Below the pieces are notes generated by a model. The model was not told where the DNA came from, searched no databases, and saw nothing but the letters and a program-made list of their open reading frames with translations. Of a stretch of DNA of 64,000 nt, positions 25,301 to 33,418 are shown piece after piece. Each line of letters starts with the position of its first letter. Position 1 is the first letter of the stretch. This stretch comes from Morinoia aosen (Eukaryota; Arthropoda; Malacostraca; Amphipoda; Talitridae), in assembly GCA_030386875.1 (NCBI GenBank), contig CM059560.1, positions 49,704,757 to 49,768,756 of the forward strand, given 5' to 3'. A program made the translations under genes and the position numbers.

Positions 25301-28300
25301 AAATTAGCGCTCCCAGGGGGACAATGTAAGGGCCCGAGCTGAGAGTTAGGTAGGCTTTCTTTTTGTTGAAATAAAATGTTTTTGTTATGTTAAGGACCAC
25401 CTTTTCGCGGTTCACTGCTGTCCTGTTTTTCAGCACCTACTACTTTCTTCTTCAACATTGGTCTTGTGTCATAATTTTCTTTCACACTCACTATTTCTAT
25501 GCCCTTTCTGCGTAGATTCCGCGTGTCCTTAACGCCATACTAAATCGTGCCTTCCTCCTTCCTCTCTTTGGATTGCATTTGTTGCTGCGGGTAGGGAGGC
25601 TAAAATTAACGACTAATCTAATTTACTCTCGAGCTGAAGATTAGGTAGGCCTTCTTTTTGCTGTAATAGTGTGAGTTTTTTGTTTTGTTACGGGCAATCT
25701 TTCATTCAATTGACTGATGTCCTGTTTTTTTAGTACCTACACTTTTTTATCTTTTTTTCACAACCTTCCTCCTCAACTTACTGTGTCAATGATTCTGCTA
25801 TGCGAAGGGAATCTCGTGTGGAAACACACCTTTTGCAAAGATTCCCCGTTTTCTACAGTCGGTACTAAAGGGGTGTTTACACTAGGGGACATTGCGGCCT
25901 TGAGGCGCGACTCGTGTAGACGAGGCTCACCACAGAGGTTCATATTTGTGTGTGTGTGTTCGAAATTCCCGATTCGCTTTGCTCGAATCCGTGCAGCGCC
26001 GCACGTGTGAGCGGCGGCTGCGGCGCAGCTCTAGACCGGTCAGTCAGGGTTGCCAGATGCAGGGAAATTTCCCTGCATTAGGGAAATTATGGGTCCCAAA
26101 GGGAAAAAGGGAAAAAACTTCGAAAAACGTATGAAAACAGGGAAATTTTGCTATGCGGCTTCATTTTCATGTAAAATTATATATAAGTGATTAGCTACTT
26201 AGCATTTTGTGCTAAGCTACTTAGTATTTATAGTTTTTAACACTTGTCGGACATGTTCGAACTTTGATACACGTATTGTACGCGTACATACTGACTAGGA
26301 GCAATCAGAGGCTCCAATGCATCGCAACCGCTCAGCGCCAGTTCAACTTCACGCGGTTCACGCTTCACAGAGTCACAGATCCTAATCATCACAGTTGCAT
26401 TAGTCATTGTAATGATTGTAGCGAGAGGAAATTGAAGAGACGCGCTTCAGCATTACTGAAATTTTTGAACTGAAATTAGTGAATTAACGTAATATGTCAA
26501 GCAGTGGAATGAAACCCCACAATCAAAAGTAAGACGTTAACGTTTAATTCATACTCAAAAGTTCCTAGAGTTCTTGGAAACTGAAATGAAATTCAAAGGG
26601 TGGCTCAGTAAAAATTAAAAAGGAGCAGAAAATTCTCAATGTAAATTATGTGATGTAAATAGATGGAAAAGCTGGCACATCAGAGATTGAAAACCATGCG
26701 GAAATGACAAATACAAAAAATGTAGAAATTAGACAAAACATCAAGAAGTTCTTTGGATACGTAGAACGGCAGTAAACGAAGAAAAAATACACAAGTAGAA
26801 GGAGGTGAAATTAAACTTGTTGCATTTTAATACGAGCATAATCTTCCGCATTCTAATGTTGAACATTTAGTCCCAGTTGTGAGAGCAGCTTGTCCTGATT
26901 CGGAGATCGCGAGAGGCTTCGAATGTAGTAGGACTAAGTGCATTGCAATTATGAAGAATGTTTTATGAGGCGAAGTGAGTGATAATATATATATGAGCTC
27001 TTGAAGAATCATTATTTTTCTCTGATAGCGGATGAATAAACACATAAACGAAGTACAGAGTATTTGGCATTGGTGGCAAGGGTTGTTAAAAAAGATGTTG
27101 TTAAAGATCCATTTTCGACTATCATTCCACTCATTATATAGTGCTACAACATGTTTGCATGGAAAAATGAAAGAGCTATTCACTGAAATAGGTATACTCT
27201 GTAGAAGGAATATGATTCTATGTATGTACGCATGTATGTTTAAAGAATTTACAAAACAGGGAAATTTTTAGTCAAAAAAGGGAAATTTTGAGACTAAAAC
27301 AGGGAAATTTAGGTTAGACCATCTGGCAACCCTGCGGTCAGTGTGCAGTTGGTAGTCATCAAGTGAGGTAGCGCCTCTCGCTCACCCGTTATGGCTGACT
27401 CAACACTGCCACGAGAAACTACACTGCTTTTAATTGAAATGTACTAAGCCCATCAATGCCTTTGGCAGACTAAAAGCTGCGAATAGAAGGAGGCTGCTTT
27501 CCATTTTATTTTAATGAAAATGAACGAATATAGTAACATTTCACTCATGCAAATAAAAGAGAGATTACGTAGCTTTACGATGCAGCAACAATTTTCACAC
27601 AAGCTCGTCTACAGCAATCCATATTTCATAGCAGCAGGCCACACTGACTGGTTTTGTACTGCATGGCTGCCACTTTTGTTTGACCAAAAAAATCTAGTGT
27701 GACCTCAAAAAATATCGAGAAACATCTAGATTTAAAAATAAAACATCCAGAAATATATCTAGAAATAAATTAATTATCTACTATAATAAATTAGTCGAAC
27801 AATAGCATATAAGGATATTTATATCATAAATTGCTTTATATTAGGCAATTTATCTTCAAATGAATTATCTAGTATCCTAATATTTACCCTAATAAAGCTT
27901 GGTATCGAAATATTCTTCAATTCCACACGTGTTGCGAGTAGAAAGGTCAGTCTCTATTGCTCTATCTTCCTACTTATCAACAATTGTTTTAAGGCTTTCA
28001 CACCACTATCTTCATCACTTTTAATAATTTTGCAATTGCTAAGTAAGTTGATTCTACTTTATTAGATGCATTACTTTAGAATATAGCTGATACACCAAGT
28101 AGTTTCATGATAGAAATATCATTGCTTCCATCCAACAATAAACTGAACTCATTGTTACTAATATCATTGGTCAGTCTTTCGTCAAAATGAGGCCACAATA
28201 CATTCTTGATAATGTATGTGCATTTTATTCCATGATTTTTTGATATCATCACTAGTTTTGCAATTGGAAATAGTGTGCTTAGCTATAGCTTATGAACCGT

Positions 28301-29364
28301 GACATAGCCGTCTTGGTGTCGTTCATAATCTGAACATAACATGATCAGAATATGGTTGCTTCACTATTGAGACAATTAACTCAAGTAAATTAACAAATAT
28401 AATAAGAATGAAGTAGTAACCAACCATTATGGTGAATTCTTAATTCGAATTTACAGTAATCTATCATATACATAGCTTAATTATAATTCTAGCTAGAAAA
28501 TTTCTAGCATGCTGAAAAAACTATAGAGGTTTTATAGCTAATATCTAGGTTCGAAATTTTACACCTAGGCTTCAGCAAAAACATCTAGATCCAGCTATAT
28601 AATATCTAGAGTGGCAGCCCTGTTGAGCAGCGCGCGCTCCATGGCTCGCTCCAATGGTTTCTAGTCTAAACGCGCATGGCTCTTGTGAAGCTCCACACGA
28701 GGCGTCTACACGTGAGCCTGCAGCAAAATGTAGACCAGTGTAAACGGCCCTTTAATGTACCTTTTTCTTCGCTCTCGTGAAATTGTCTTTGCGACTGCGA
28801 GGAAGTCTTGAACCAGTTGACGAAAAATTACCTTAACCATTTCTTGAAATGGGTACGTTTTATCATTAGATTTCGTTAACTTTGTACTAAATGGTACCTT
28901 CATGCTTCCTCTCTGCAAACATTTTTTTGTTTGAAAGACTAAAACTAGCTTATAATCTAATCATTGTCAAAGAAAGAAATAAAACTCCTGTATTTACAAA
29001 AAAATTAATGCATGAAATGTTATACAACACATTGCATTATGAAAATTCTTAATATGAAGATCCTAAATTGTTTAATCAACCACACGATTCGTGCAATAAT
29101 TGTCGAAATCATACACATTTTCGCGTTGTTGACTAGCATCACTTTTTAATAAAATAGAACTTCACTGTGCACGCAGGAGTACCAAACTTGCGCAACAAGG
29201 TCCGTGGCACGTACTACGGTCCTGCCCACAGCTTCACGCCACACGACCGCCGGTGTCTGGGAGTGCTGCTGTTGCAGAGGGCGCTGCAGCAGCTTCTCTG
29301 TGAGGGGGAACGCTTGATCCGCCCTCCTGACCTTCCATCTAGCCCTTGGAGGCCCAAGCTGTGA
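1280..29364 (+). CDS. ANKLE1: ANKLE1-like LEM / GIY-YIG endonuclease, 3' part (8 exons)
   Basis: Joined exons 1280-1354, 6091-6173, 7512-7664, 9296-9362, 17615-17752, 18721-18853, 20764-20917 and 29177-29364 give one open frame of about 329 codons ending in TGA; every junction is phase-compatible. Seen: a LEM domain (exon 3: LSAEGLRQQL, then GPITDSTVRSYGRVLHRLRR) and a GIY-YIG nuclease spread over exons 5-8 (FNYLLLDP, SIFYVGKG, RPYVHL, GVVSLRVFQ, EAHTREAAIIDAIG, LRNKVRGTYYG). Known of the family: ANKLE1 / C. elegans LEM-3 cleave branched DNA and process chromatin bridges late in division; the Glu of the AHTREA segment is the probable metal-binding residue. The N-terminal ankyrin repeats are not in the window. 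The introns are unusually rich in satellites and transposons. Exon limits come from splice consensus and phase only, without transcript support. Confidence 0.88.
1566..1880 (+). mobile_element. SINE-like element, copy a (with target duplication)
   Basis: Member of the high-copy family with GTTAGGTAGG near the 5' end, CACTGCTGTCCTGTTTTTCA in the middle, GATAGGGAGGCTTAAACTAA near the end and a (TAATC)n tail. It is flanked by a perfect 14-bp direct repeat TGGTCAACTTTGCT (1552-1565 and 1881-1894), which fixes both ends and shows retroposition. Confidence 0.9.
1895..2631. other. Intronic sequence, no gene seen
   Basis: AT-rich intron of ANKLE1. A segment near 1895-1940 resembles 1431-1490 (TTTGGTCA...GAGCAAT). 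Nothing coding recognised. Confidence 0.5.
3920..4470. mobile_element. Merlin/ISXO2-like palindromic insert
   Basis: Arms about 3920-4038 and 4298-4470 are inverted copies (for example TGTATTTTGGTGTGAAAAAC against TTTTTCACTCCAAAATACAT). Between them lies a fragment of an ISXO2-type transposase on the - strand. Exact ends and target duplication were not resolved. Confidence 0.6.
4130..4270 (-). pseudogene. ISXO2/Merlin-like transposase fragment
   Basis: Reading the - strand gives 46 codons containing HGENFVDPATGLHTQ and IESVWHSLK before a TGA. N-F-V-D-P-x-T-G-x-H-T-Q-x-I-E-x-x-W is the signature of the C-terminal part of the IS1595/ISXO2 (Merlin) DDE domain. A shifted continuation (WWTRICVN) follows, so the gene is frame-disrupted and non-functional. 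Confidence 0.78.
5758..6090. other. Intron; dispersed repeat shared with 7102-7182
   Basis: 5938-6018 (GAATAACTGAAACTAA ... GATTGACTG) has a diverged copy at 7102-7182. No gene other than the exon at 6091. Confidence 0.55.
6091..6173 (+). CDS. ANKLE1: ANKLE1 exon (linker, Ser-rich)
   Basis: Acceptor CGAGTGCAG at 6090, donor GTGAGT at 6174. The low-complexity peptide (SSGFSQSQHFSETRIAPE) has no domain. Support comes from phase: one base completes the previous codon and one base (G) is passed to the next exon, whose AG start gives Glu. A different upstream acceptor is possible. Confidence 0.55.
6338..6402. repeat. 14-bp minisatellite
   Basis: Four or so units of AGAACTCTGGGGGC, the outer ones degenerate (GAACTCTTGAG). 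It lies about 165 bp after the donor of the ANKLE1 exon at 6091-6173. Confidence 0.8.
6403..7511. other. ANKLE1 intron, no gene seen
   Basis: AT-rich. It holds the copy of the 5938-6018 repeat (7102-7182) and a segment 7302-7400 that is also found at 60752-60842 (CATTAAGTATT ... GTGACCACCG). Confidence 0.5.
7512..7664 (+). CDS. ANKLE1: ANKLE1 exon encoding the LEM domain
   Basis: The frame gives ELSAEGLRQQLTSAGCSALG and then GPITDSTVRSYGRVLHRLRR, the two helices of a LEM domain with the diagnostic GPI(T/V)-x-(S/T)-T-R-x-x-Y segment. LEM domains typically bind the chromatin factor BAF. Acceptor TAGCAG at 7511 (an alternative CCTCCAG at 7503 does not fit the phase of the upstream exon), donor GTTTGT at 7665. 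Ends in phase 1. Confidence 0.88.
7665..8140. other. ANKLE1 intron, nothing recognised
   Basis: No repeat, ORF or RNA signal could be supported here. Confidence 0.4.
8141..8970 (+). pseudogene. Remnant of a DUF4817/HTH transposon gene, split by a SINE
   Basis: Two pieces of one decayed gene on the + strand: 8327-8395 reads MEQQTKIVELSF, and 8838-8960 reads FGETGTTADRQRCGRSRNIR and TDASIQLVATSVSDRPKTS. These match the start and the helix-turn-helix segment of the common arthropod mariner-like family (F-x-E-T-G-x-V ... R-S-G-R). SINE copy c lies between the pieces. The left flank GGTGTCTTATAAGT may be part of the element end. Family assignment is from memory of its motifs. Confidence 0.6.
8452..8812 (+). 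mobile_element. SINE-like element, copy c
   Basis: Nearly full-length member starting with GGGATACAACTATTGTAT and ending in GGCTTAAACTAACATATAAT. Inserted into a transposon pseudogene. Confidence 0.85.
9121..9218. repeat. 26-bp minisatellite upstream of ANKLE1 exon
   Basis: 3.8 units of a 26-bp motif (ACTCAAGCTACCAGAGTACC plus AGGGTA), ending 77 bp before the exon at 9296. Several units contain acceptor-like ACCAG. Confidence 0.92.
9296..9362 (+). CDS. ANKLE1: ANKLE1 exon between LEM and nuclease
   Basis: Acceptor TGTTCCAG at 9295 and donor GTGAGT at 9363. The peptide AKPRYPREMKDALSRPQLVP resembles the short tyrosine/proline segment after the LEM domain. Phase 1 in and phase 2 out match both neighbours. 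Both sides carry tandem repeats: a 26-bp array ends 78 bp upstream and the 36-bp satellite begins 50 bp downstream. Confidence 0.75.
9413..16880. repeat. Large 36-bp satellite array in an ANKLE1 intron
   Basis: About 207 head-to-tail copies of a 36-bp unit (CTGCTCAGTAAATTGCTGTA, then TTGGGCCATGTGTGTA), with two main variable sites: GGGCC(A/C)TG and TTG(C/T)TG. Because 36 is a multiple of 3 and the unit lacks stops in several frames, long spurious ORFs (up to about 1,100 codons, for example repeats of CVYCSVNCCIGP) appear on both strands; none is a credible gene. The array starts 50 bp after the donor of exon 9296-9362 and ends in degenerate units near 16860. Confidence 0.97.
9940..16560. repeat. 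3,240-bp higher-order repeat inside the 36-bp array
   Basis: Variant patterns repeat with a period of exactly 3,240 bp, that is 90 units. Landmarks: TTACCTG at 10339 and 13579, TTTTTTG at 10874 and 14114, GTGCACTG at 10926 and 14166, TGATCCCTGAG at 12535 and 15775. Only about two substitutions (11491/14731 and 11493/14733) were seen in the core, so the two blocks are almost identical. Confidence 0.92.
16881..17614. other. ANKLE1 intron between satellite and exon
   Basis: AT-rich, no repeat or gene recognised. Confidence 0.4.
17615..17752 (+). CDS. ANKLE1: ANKLE1 exon, start of GIY-YIG domain
   Basis: Encodes YIELEGIMSSAF, then FWKGGTARVCFNYLLLDP and LPLR; FNYLLLDP is the strongly conserved first strand of the ANKLE1 nuclease. 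Acceptor TACTTCAG at 17614 with phase 2 to 1 matching the previous exon. The donor is uncertain: GTCCGT at 17753 is weak but gives the correct phase with the next exon, while GTAATT at 17757 is stronger but would need an acceptor at CGAG|CTG in the next exon. Confidence 0.82.
18366..18720. repeat. 24-bp minisatellite ending in a splice acceptor
   Basis: About 14 units of a 24-bp motif (GTGGTTCTAATACTGAATGA). It runs directly into the ANKLE1 exon at 18721: the last unit, TTAACATTGAATGACAG, provides the acceptor. Each unit carries TTCTAAT, a good branch-point match. The frame is open through the array (repeats of PVVLILNE), which creates a misleading ORF upstream of the exon. Confidence 0.93.
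18721..18853 (+). CDS. ANKLE1: ANKLE1 exon with the YVGKG motif
   Basis: Encodes VNELSPEERLRVF, SSIFYVGKGTKSRPYVHLYD and ALKLYDAAQK: the YIG half of the GIY-YIG nuclease and the following Arg-containing helix. The acceptor ATTGAATGACAG is itself the last, degenerate unit of the 24-bp array 18366-18720. Donor AAG|GTGCGT at 18854; ends in phase 0. Confidence 0.9.
18854..20763. other. ANKLE1 intron, no gene seen
   Basis: 1.9 kb of AT-rich sequence. 20620-20720 contains two diverged copies of a segment (ACATGAAGT(C/G)AGAGCC ... GGAAGGACTGGACA(G/A)AA), about 67 bp apart, just upstream of the next exon; otherwise nothing recognised. Confidence 0.45.
20764..20917 (+). CDS. ANKLE1: ANKLE1 exon with GVVSL and catalytic Glu
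   Basis: Encodes AKRVARLW, GHGVVSLRVFQRAMSAEAHT and REAAIIDAI, matching the central and catalytic-Glu part of the ANKLE1 nuclease. Acceptor ATGCCCAG at 20763; an alternative phase-0 acceptor GCGCGCAG at 20799 would drop 12 residues. Donor ATTG|GTGAGG at 20918, phase 1. The last 24 exon bases plus the donor are copied downstream in the 66-bp array, and the frame stays open from here into the LINE. Confidence 0.88.
21033..23304 (+). CDS. LINE ORF2: end of endonuclease plus reverse transcriptase
   Basis: Open frame with the last part of an APE-type endonuclease (SGIITSDLSDHFPVFL), then a reverse transcriptase: FRKAFDCVDHNIL, GVPQGSVLGPLLF and the catalytic LFADDST (FADD about codon 482 of the LINE part). 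It reaches a stop at 23302-23304 with no internal stop. No N-terminal endonuclease and no ORF1, so it cannot move by itself. It is in frame with the upstream ANKLE1 exon through the intervening repeat. FADD rather than YADD and the tail favour a CR1/L2/Jockey-group element; the exact clade is unresolved. Confidence 0.85.
21033..23689 (+). mobile_element. 5'-truncated CR1/L2-like LINE inserted in the minisatellite
   Basis: The LINE starts abruptly after GATGCTAT (21032) and ends with two copies of TAAATTGTT before ATTGGTGAGG resumes at 23690; the interrupted repeat unit is otherwise continuous. Any target duplication is only 2-3 bp (AT/TAT). A short tandem 3' tail instead of poly(A) is typical of CR1/L2-type LINEs. 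Confidence 0.85.
24141..24751. other. ANKLE1 intron, nothing recognised
   Basis: AT-rich sequence after the minisatellite; a weak duplication of TACCACATGAGTAGGG / TACCGTATGAGTAAGG at 24250-24305. Confidence 0.4.
24752..25072 (+). mobile_element. SINE-like element, copy d
   Basis: Begins GAAATTAGCAATCCCAGGG and ends ACTAATCTAATCT; all internal landmarks of the family are present. No target duplication seen. Confidence 0.87.
25268..25626 (+). mobile_element. SINE-like element, copy e, nested in copy f
   Basis: Flanked by 12-bp duplications TCTCGAGCTGAA (25256-25267 and 25627-25638). Full internal structure from GGGATACAGTTATTG to the tail GACTAATCTAATT. Confidence 0.88.
26045..27334. mobile_element. 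hAT element 1 with perfect 8-bp TSD
   Basis: Ends CAGGGTTGCCAGAT and, inverted, ATCTGGCAACCCTG; flanked by CGGTCAGT on both sides (26037-26044 and 27335-27342). 1,290 bp with GGGAAATTT motifs near both ends. It carries only a decayed transposase. Confidence 0.92.
26861..26968 (+). pseudogene. hAT transposase remnant
   Basis: The + frame reads EHLVPVVRAACPDSEIARGF and ECSRTKCIAIMKNVL to a stop. The D-S-E/K-I-A ... C-x-R-T-K pattern is typical of the N-terminal region of a widespread animal hAT transposase group. Flanking frames are broken, so it is inactive. Confidence 0.65.
27343..27661. other. Harbinger interior between the two hAT insertions
   Basis: No coding sequence recognised; it joins 26036 and 28623 in the pre-insertion element. 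Confidence 0.5.
27662..28622. mobile_element. hAT-like element 2, decayed
   Basis: The right end on the - strand reads CAGGGCTGCCACTCTAGA and the left end CATGGCTGCCACTTTTG; subterminal CATCTAGA repeats. A possible 8-bp duplication is poor (TTGTACTG/TTGAGCAG, 5 of 8). The - strand interior around 28060-28180 reads LLDGSNDISIMKLLGVSAIF before a stop, like the D-x-S-x-D-I-S region of hAT transposases. Confidence 0.6.
29177..29364 (+). CDS. ANKLE1: ANKLE1 last exon, end of nuclease and stop
   Basis: Acceptor GTGCACGCAG at 29176. GA plus the G of the previous exon restores Gly, giving AIGVPNLRNKVRGTYYGPAH, the conserved tail of the ANKLE1 nuclease, followed by LGVLLLQRALQQLLCEGERL and a stop at 29362-29364. 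No close canonical AATAAA follows the stop. Confidence 0.92.
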
Positions 29365-29730
29365 AATATGCAGCGCTCATTTCTGCGTTTTCGACTTGGT
29401 TATTAACGAGGTCCAAGCTGTGAAATGTTTTGAAGTGTCGCTCATATATGCGCTTACGAGAAGTCTTTAATTACCATTGATCGTTTATGATGTTGAGAGG
29501 GACAGTTAATTCAGCCTAGGTGCCTTTTCTTTGTTAGAAAAATTTTGAAATATATTGTACAACAGAGTACAATAGGTAGGAACCAGAAAATGAAGTTCTG
29601 TATCGCTCAAAATGTACCTACTCATGCTGCTGATTTATACATTTTTTGGGGTTGCACTAGCACGTGGAAAAAACGAATGGCGACGTTGTTGTACAAACTA
29701 CAAGCGGTACTTTTTTACTGATAGGTTCTA

Positions 29731-30038
29731 CAATGTGAGGGCCTGAGCTAAAGGTTAGGTAGGCTCTCTTTTTGTTAAAATAGAATAGGTTTTTGTTTTG
29801 CTATGGACCATCTTTTTTCGGTTCACTGCTGTCCTGTTTTTTCAGCACCTACTACTTTCTTCTTCAACTTTGATCATGTTTCATGAACTTCTTTCTCGTC
29901 CTACTGTTTCTATGCCCTTTCTGCATAGATTCCGCGTTTCCTTAATTCCATACTAAATGGTGCCTTCTTCCTTCCTCTCTTTGAATCTCATTTGTTGAGG
30001 ATAGGGAGGCTTAAACTAACTAATAATCTAATCTAATC
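29731..30038 (+). mobile_element. SINE-like element, copy g (with target duplication)
   Basis: Flanked by perfect 12-bp duplications TGATAGGTTCTA (29719-29730 and 30039-30050). It starts at CAATGTGAGGGCC, so it is 5'-truncated compared with copies c and e, and ends TAATCTAATCTAATC. Confidence 0.92.
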
Positions 30039-30050
30039 TGATAGGTTCTA

Positions 30051-31988
30051 TGTAGGTTTCTGGTGACCTAACAAACATCGAATTGAAGTTTTTAGCATTT
30101 ATTAAGGGTAATTTTTTAAACTCGAAGAAACTTATACGGGCTTGAAACTACAGATAAGAGCAACTACATCCTTATTAGTTTCACAGCGTTGTAATAAAAC
30201 TAACTGTAAAAATATTGATTTATTCGGAAAAATTCAGTCCGACAAATTGGAGTGAAAAACTGATGGGGCTAAATATTTGTATATGTGGTTCTCATATATA
30301 AACTGAAGTAAAACACTCGCATGTACGGTCTCTCTTTAGCGTTTTTTTTTCTTGTTACAATATCCGAGACGCTTCTAATATCCCGCGGCATCACTCATTC
30401 CAATGGAATTTAATTCAATTATATGTTATCGAGCTGAAATTTCGTTAAAGTCTGTTCAAATTAATGTTGTTCAAGTATAAACACTGAATTAACTCAAGAA
30501 TAAATAGAGTTCAGATCATTTCGAAAAGTTCGATTAGTCAACGCAAATTGACTAAGGACCGGACTGATGACTTTTTGAGGCAATTTTCGGCTCAATGCGA
30601 GAAGGAGGGGGTTCCAGCATGGGCCAGGCGCTCGCACAAAGTAAAGGCGGGTAGCTGGAACCCCCACTGGCCTTGGGGGTCCTAGCTACCACTTGTAAAA
30701 TTAAGCACCTGGTACATCCCTTCCATCGTCAAGTCTGGATAAAATCTTTGTTAGGCTCGAAATTTTTGCACCTCTACGTAATCAATTGTTTCTCGGCGGA
30801 GTTGCCTTTGAGGAGTCCTTGGATGAAATCGCAACAAAGATTATAATAGTGGCGACTCTGAAGAGATCATGAAATTTGGAACGTCTGAGTTGTTGGTGAG
30901 GCGCCGAAGTGGCGTCTTGTGTGATGGAATTTTATGTTAGTGATTTTTGTGGAATGTACGGATCACGCCTTCATTCGTTGTGAATGTTAATGGAGAGAAA
31001 ATTCATGACGGCTTTGCCTAGTTTTTTGGGTGGAGGTAATACAAATTGCCCTCCTCTGAACTTCATTGTTTGCTGCGGTGAGGTAGGACTCTTACACTTG
31101 TATTATGAATCCTGGAAAGCGGTATAGTGTGGGCTACTGAAGAGCTAGCGAGTCCTAACGTTACTGCTGTTAATAACACAGCGACGTCGTTTAAATTGCG
31201 ATTATAACTTTGGTAGAATTGCCAGATCGACAACCAAGTAGTCTCTGACCGAAGTTGTCATTACTGAATATATAATTATCAATGCGAGTACAATAAAATG
31301 TACATATTATGTCCTATTCAATTTGACTGAATCTTGCAAAAGATGGAAGTTAATTTACTGATTTTGCCAAGCGACAGAAAAAAGTGACTGAAGATTGGTA
31401 CAGCAAGTTTTTGAAAAATTCTCGAGTGAAATCTAGGAACGTAATAGATGGAAAAGTGGGGCTGGAAAATGAAATGGTGATTGTTGGTCAACTTAATCAC
31501 GTTGGTGGGTCCGCTATGGTCGGTTCATAAACGTGCAACTCCTGGGTACATTTGCTAGCGGATTATACCACTCATTTACTTAAGTTAGCGTGTATTTTAG
31601 CTACGGAGAGTGAAATCTCAATTGGCGGTCGATATAAGAAATAATTTGATTGTATGATGGTGAGTGGGTTACTTCCTCCTGTGTTCATCACATGCTTCGA
31701 CAGTAGCGGAAAGCTTCCAAGGAGATATGTCCCCTTGATAGATTTAGCAAAATTCAATCTGGATTTACAGTGGGAAAAATGTTCTTCCTCCACTGCAGCA
31801 ATTTCCATTAAGGTAACAAAAAAATCACATTACACCGACCTTGCGTGCTGCGGGTGCAAACTTAGAATTTTTCCTCCGTGAGCACAAGTACACGCAAAAG
31901 AAGCTTCACAAAAAATGAACAATTAACTAGCTATATAAATACAAGTAAACGCTAAACTGCATTTCAGGATTAGCGCAGTGATAAGTGA
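30051..31988. other. Intergenic region between ANKLE1 and GCN1
   Basis: AT-rich, no recognised gene. Contains a 12-bp inverted repeat (GGGGGTTCCAGC at 30608, GCTGGAACCCCC at 30652) within an unusually GC-rich patch, and the weak GCN1 start candidate at 30869. A promoter for GCN1 may lie in this interval but none can be pointed to. Confidence 0.4.
30869..30895 (+). CDS. Candidate first coding exon of GCN1
   Basis: ATG followed by nine codons (MKFGTSELL) and a donor TTG|GTGAGG. It ends in phase 0, as the first recognised GCN1 exon requires, and would give an N-terminus of about the right length. There is no other support; many small ORFs would qualify and the implied intron of 15 kb contains the gypsy element. 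Confidence 0.18.
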
Positions 31989-32025
31989 TTGCACCTAACA
32001 CATTAGCGCAATGTGTTAGGTGCAA
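31989..32025. repeat. Perfect 16-bp inverted repeat
   Basis: TTGCACCTAACACATT and its exact complement flank the 5-nt loop AGCGC. Could form a strong hairpin; no terminator context, function unknown. Confidence 0.9.
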
Positions 32026-32059
32026 AGTCTACATTCAGTGGGCTTCAGTTGTCCATCGA

Positions 32060-32178
32060 GTGCGTATAACAGACAATTTCTATAAGTTGCGTGGGATTCG
32101 ATCCCGTTTTGCTGAATTAAACTCGCTCTCATGAAAGAAAGCCGTGATGTTACCGCTCAAAGAGATCTAATTGTCAAA
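32060..32178 (-). ncRNA. tRNA-like sequence with A- and B-box matches
   Basis: On the - strand, GAGCGGTAACATCACGGC resembles the D-arm (A box) of a serine-type tRNA and GGGATCGAATCCC is a good T-arm/B box with a 3-bp stem. Distal GACAATT/AATTGTC could pair, but the anticodon loop is not standard. Probably a decayed tRNA or the head of a tRNA-derived SINE. Confidence 0.3.
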
Positions 32179-32522
32179 CCTCCTAATCAGGTTCACGTCG
32201 AGAATGAAAAAAAACTTTGGAGTTTTTCCTTCCGTCGATGGCGAATTTACTCAAGAAACGACCGTATTTTTCGATCTCGGTATACAAGCATTGGTTAAAC
32301 GACTATTCTAGTGCTATTGAAACGAAAGATATTGCCGGATCAGTGAATGTTTTGTGCACCCGTTATTTCGTTTAAGATTTTAGGCATGCCCCAGCATTTT
32401 TACTTAAACCATTGAAATTTTAATTCGAGAATTTTCTGCCTATAACACGAACTGCAGTATCAATCCTTGGTGAGTTTCGGGAACCGCTATCTCAAATTAT
32501 TTTCGCTTCTTCTTCATGTTTT

Positions 32523-33403
32523 TGTAGCATACCGCTACATAAGTGTAAAAATTAGAAATTCGCTATTCATACTTGAATAAATTAATTAGCAGCATCAAAA
32601 ATATTACTCTAATTTATTATTAATTATTTTCTACTTCTAATTCGTAATTATTAAAATTTTTGTGTAAATACATGAGAGATCAAATAATCAATTTACATTT
32701 CGAGTTCTTAAGAAGCCCGTCTGGCAACACACTAGCGCGTCGCCTAGTCCACTTACTCTTGCTTGTGGCGTGGTTGCGCAAACATCTCGACCTCTACAGC
32801 CTCGCCCTACACAAAACCTTCAAATCAAATCTCCCTGGGTTTTGTTTCTGGTTTTCCTGAGCGCCATGATGATTGCTTAATGCCATTTCTCACATTATCA
32901 GTGACTAACTTGCTATTACTAATCTGGACAAGTAATTCAACTTGAGTGTGCCCCCTGCTAATGTGCCACTTGATTCTGCTCACATGAGCCTGAGTTTGCT
33001 TGCTCATTCACACCCCCATCTTATTTTTGGAGTCATTAGATATTCTTGAACTACGTCATTGACTCTCACTCAATCATCTCAAGTTACTTAATTCCACTTC
33101 CCCAAATTAAACTCATTCACCACGCTTAACTCCATCGTGTGCCTGCCTTCGTCGACTCCAGCCTGTTCCTCCGGCACGGATCGCCAATTTCACAAGCTCT
33201 CCGGGATCAAGAACCAAGACAGTTCCTGGTGTTTGCTACCCAAAATAAACTACATCACGGAAAACCAAGCTGAGTTATCCAAACGTGTTTCATTATCATC
33301 TCACTATTTTCCCATGCGCTTCGAGAGAAAATCGAGTTTTGTCTTAGCCGTCAAACCAAAAATAACCACTGAACCACTCAACGGCAAACCCCAAAACCCG
33401 ACA
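32523..33403 (+). repeat. 5' LTR
   Basis: Starts TGTAGCATACCGCTACAT (an inner palindrome) and ends CCCAAAACCCGACA. The promoter and polyadenylation signal of the element should lie here; not located precisely. Confidence 0.95.
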
Positions 33404-33404
33404 C

Positions 33405-33418
33405 TGGTGCATCGGCCG
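33405..33418 (+). promoter_or_regulatory. Primer binding site, tRNA-Gly
   Basis: TGGTGCATCGGCCG, one base after the LTR, is complementary to CCA plus the 3' end of animal tRNA-Gly(GCC). Match length 14 nt. Confidence 0.8.

Larger units (their letters stand above)
25869..28752. mobile_element. PIF/Harbinger-like non-autonomous element
   Basis: Terminal inverted repeats AGGGGTGTTTACACTAGGGG (left) and, on the other strand, AAGGGCCGTTTACACTGG (right), flanked by TAA duplications (25866-25868 and 28753-28755). Similarity between ends continues inward (ACATT, GAGGCG...GTAGACG). A 3-bp TWA duplication with G-rich ends fits PIF/Harbinger. Without its two hAT insertions it is about 0.6 kb and has no transposase. 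Confidence 0.75.
25196..28962 (+). mobile_element. SINE-like element, copy f, in three pieces
   Basis: Pieces 25196-25267, 25639-25865 and 28756-28962 join into one copy once SINE e and the Harbinger element are removed. This is the oldest layer of this cluster. Confidence 0.78.
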
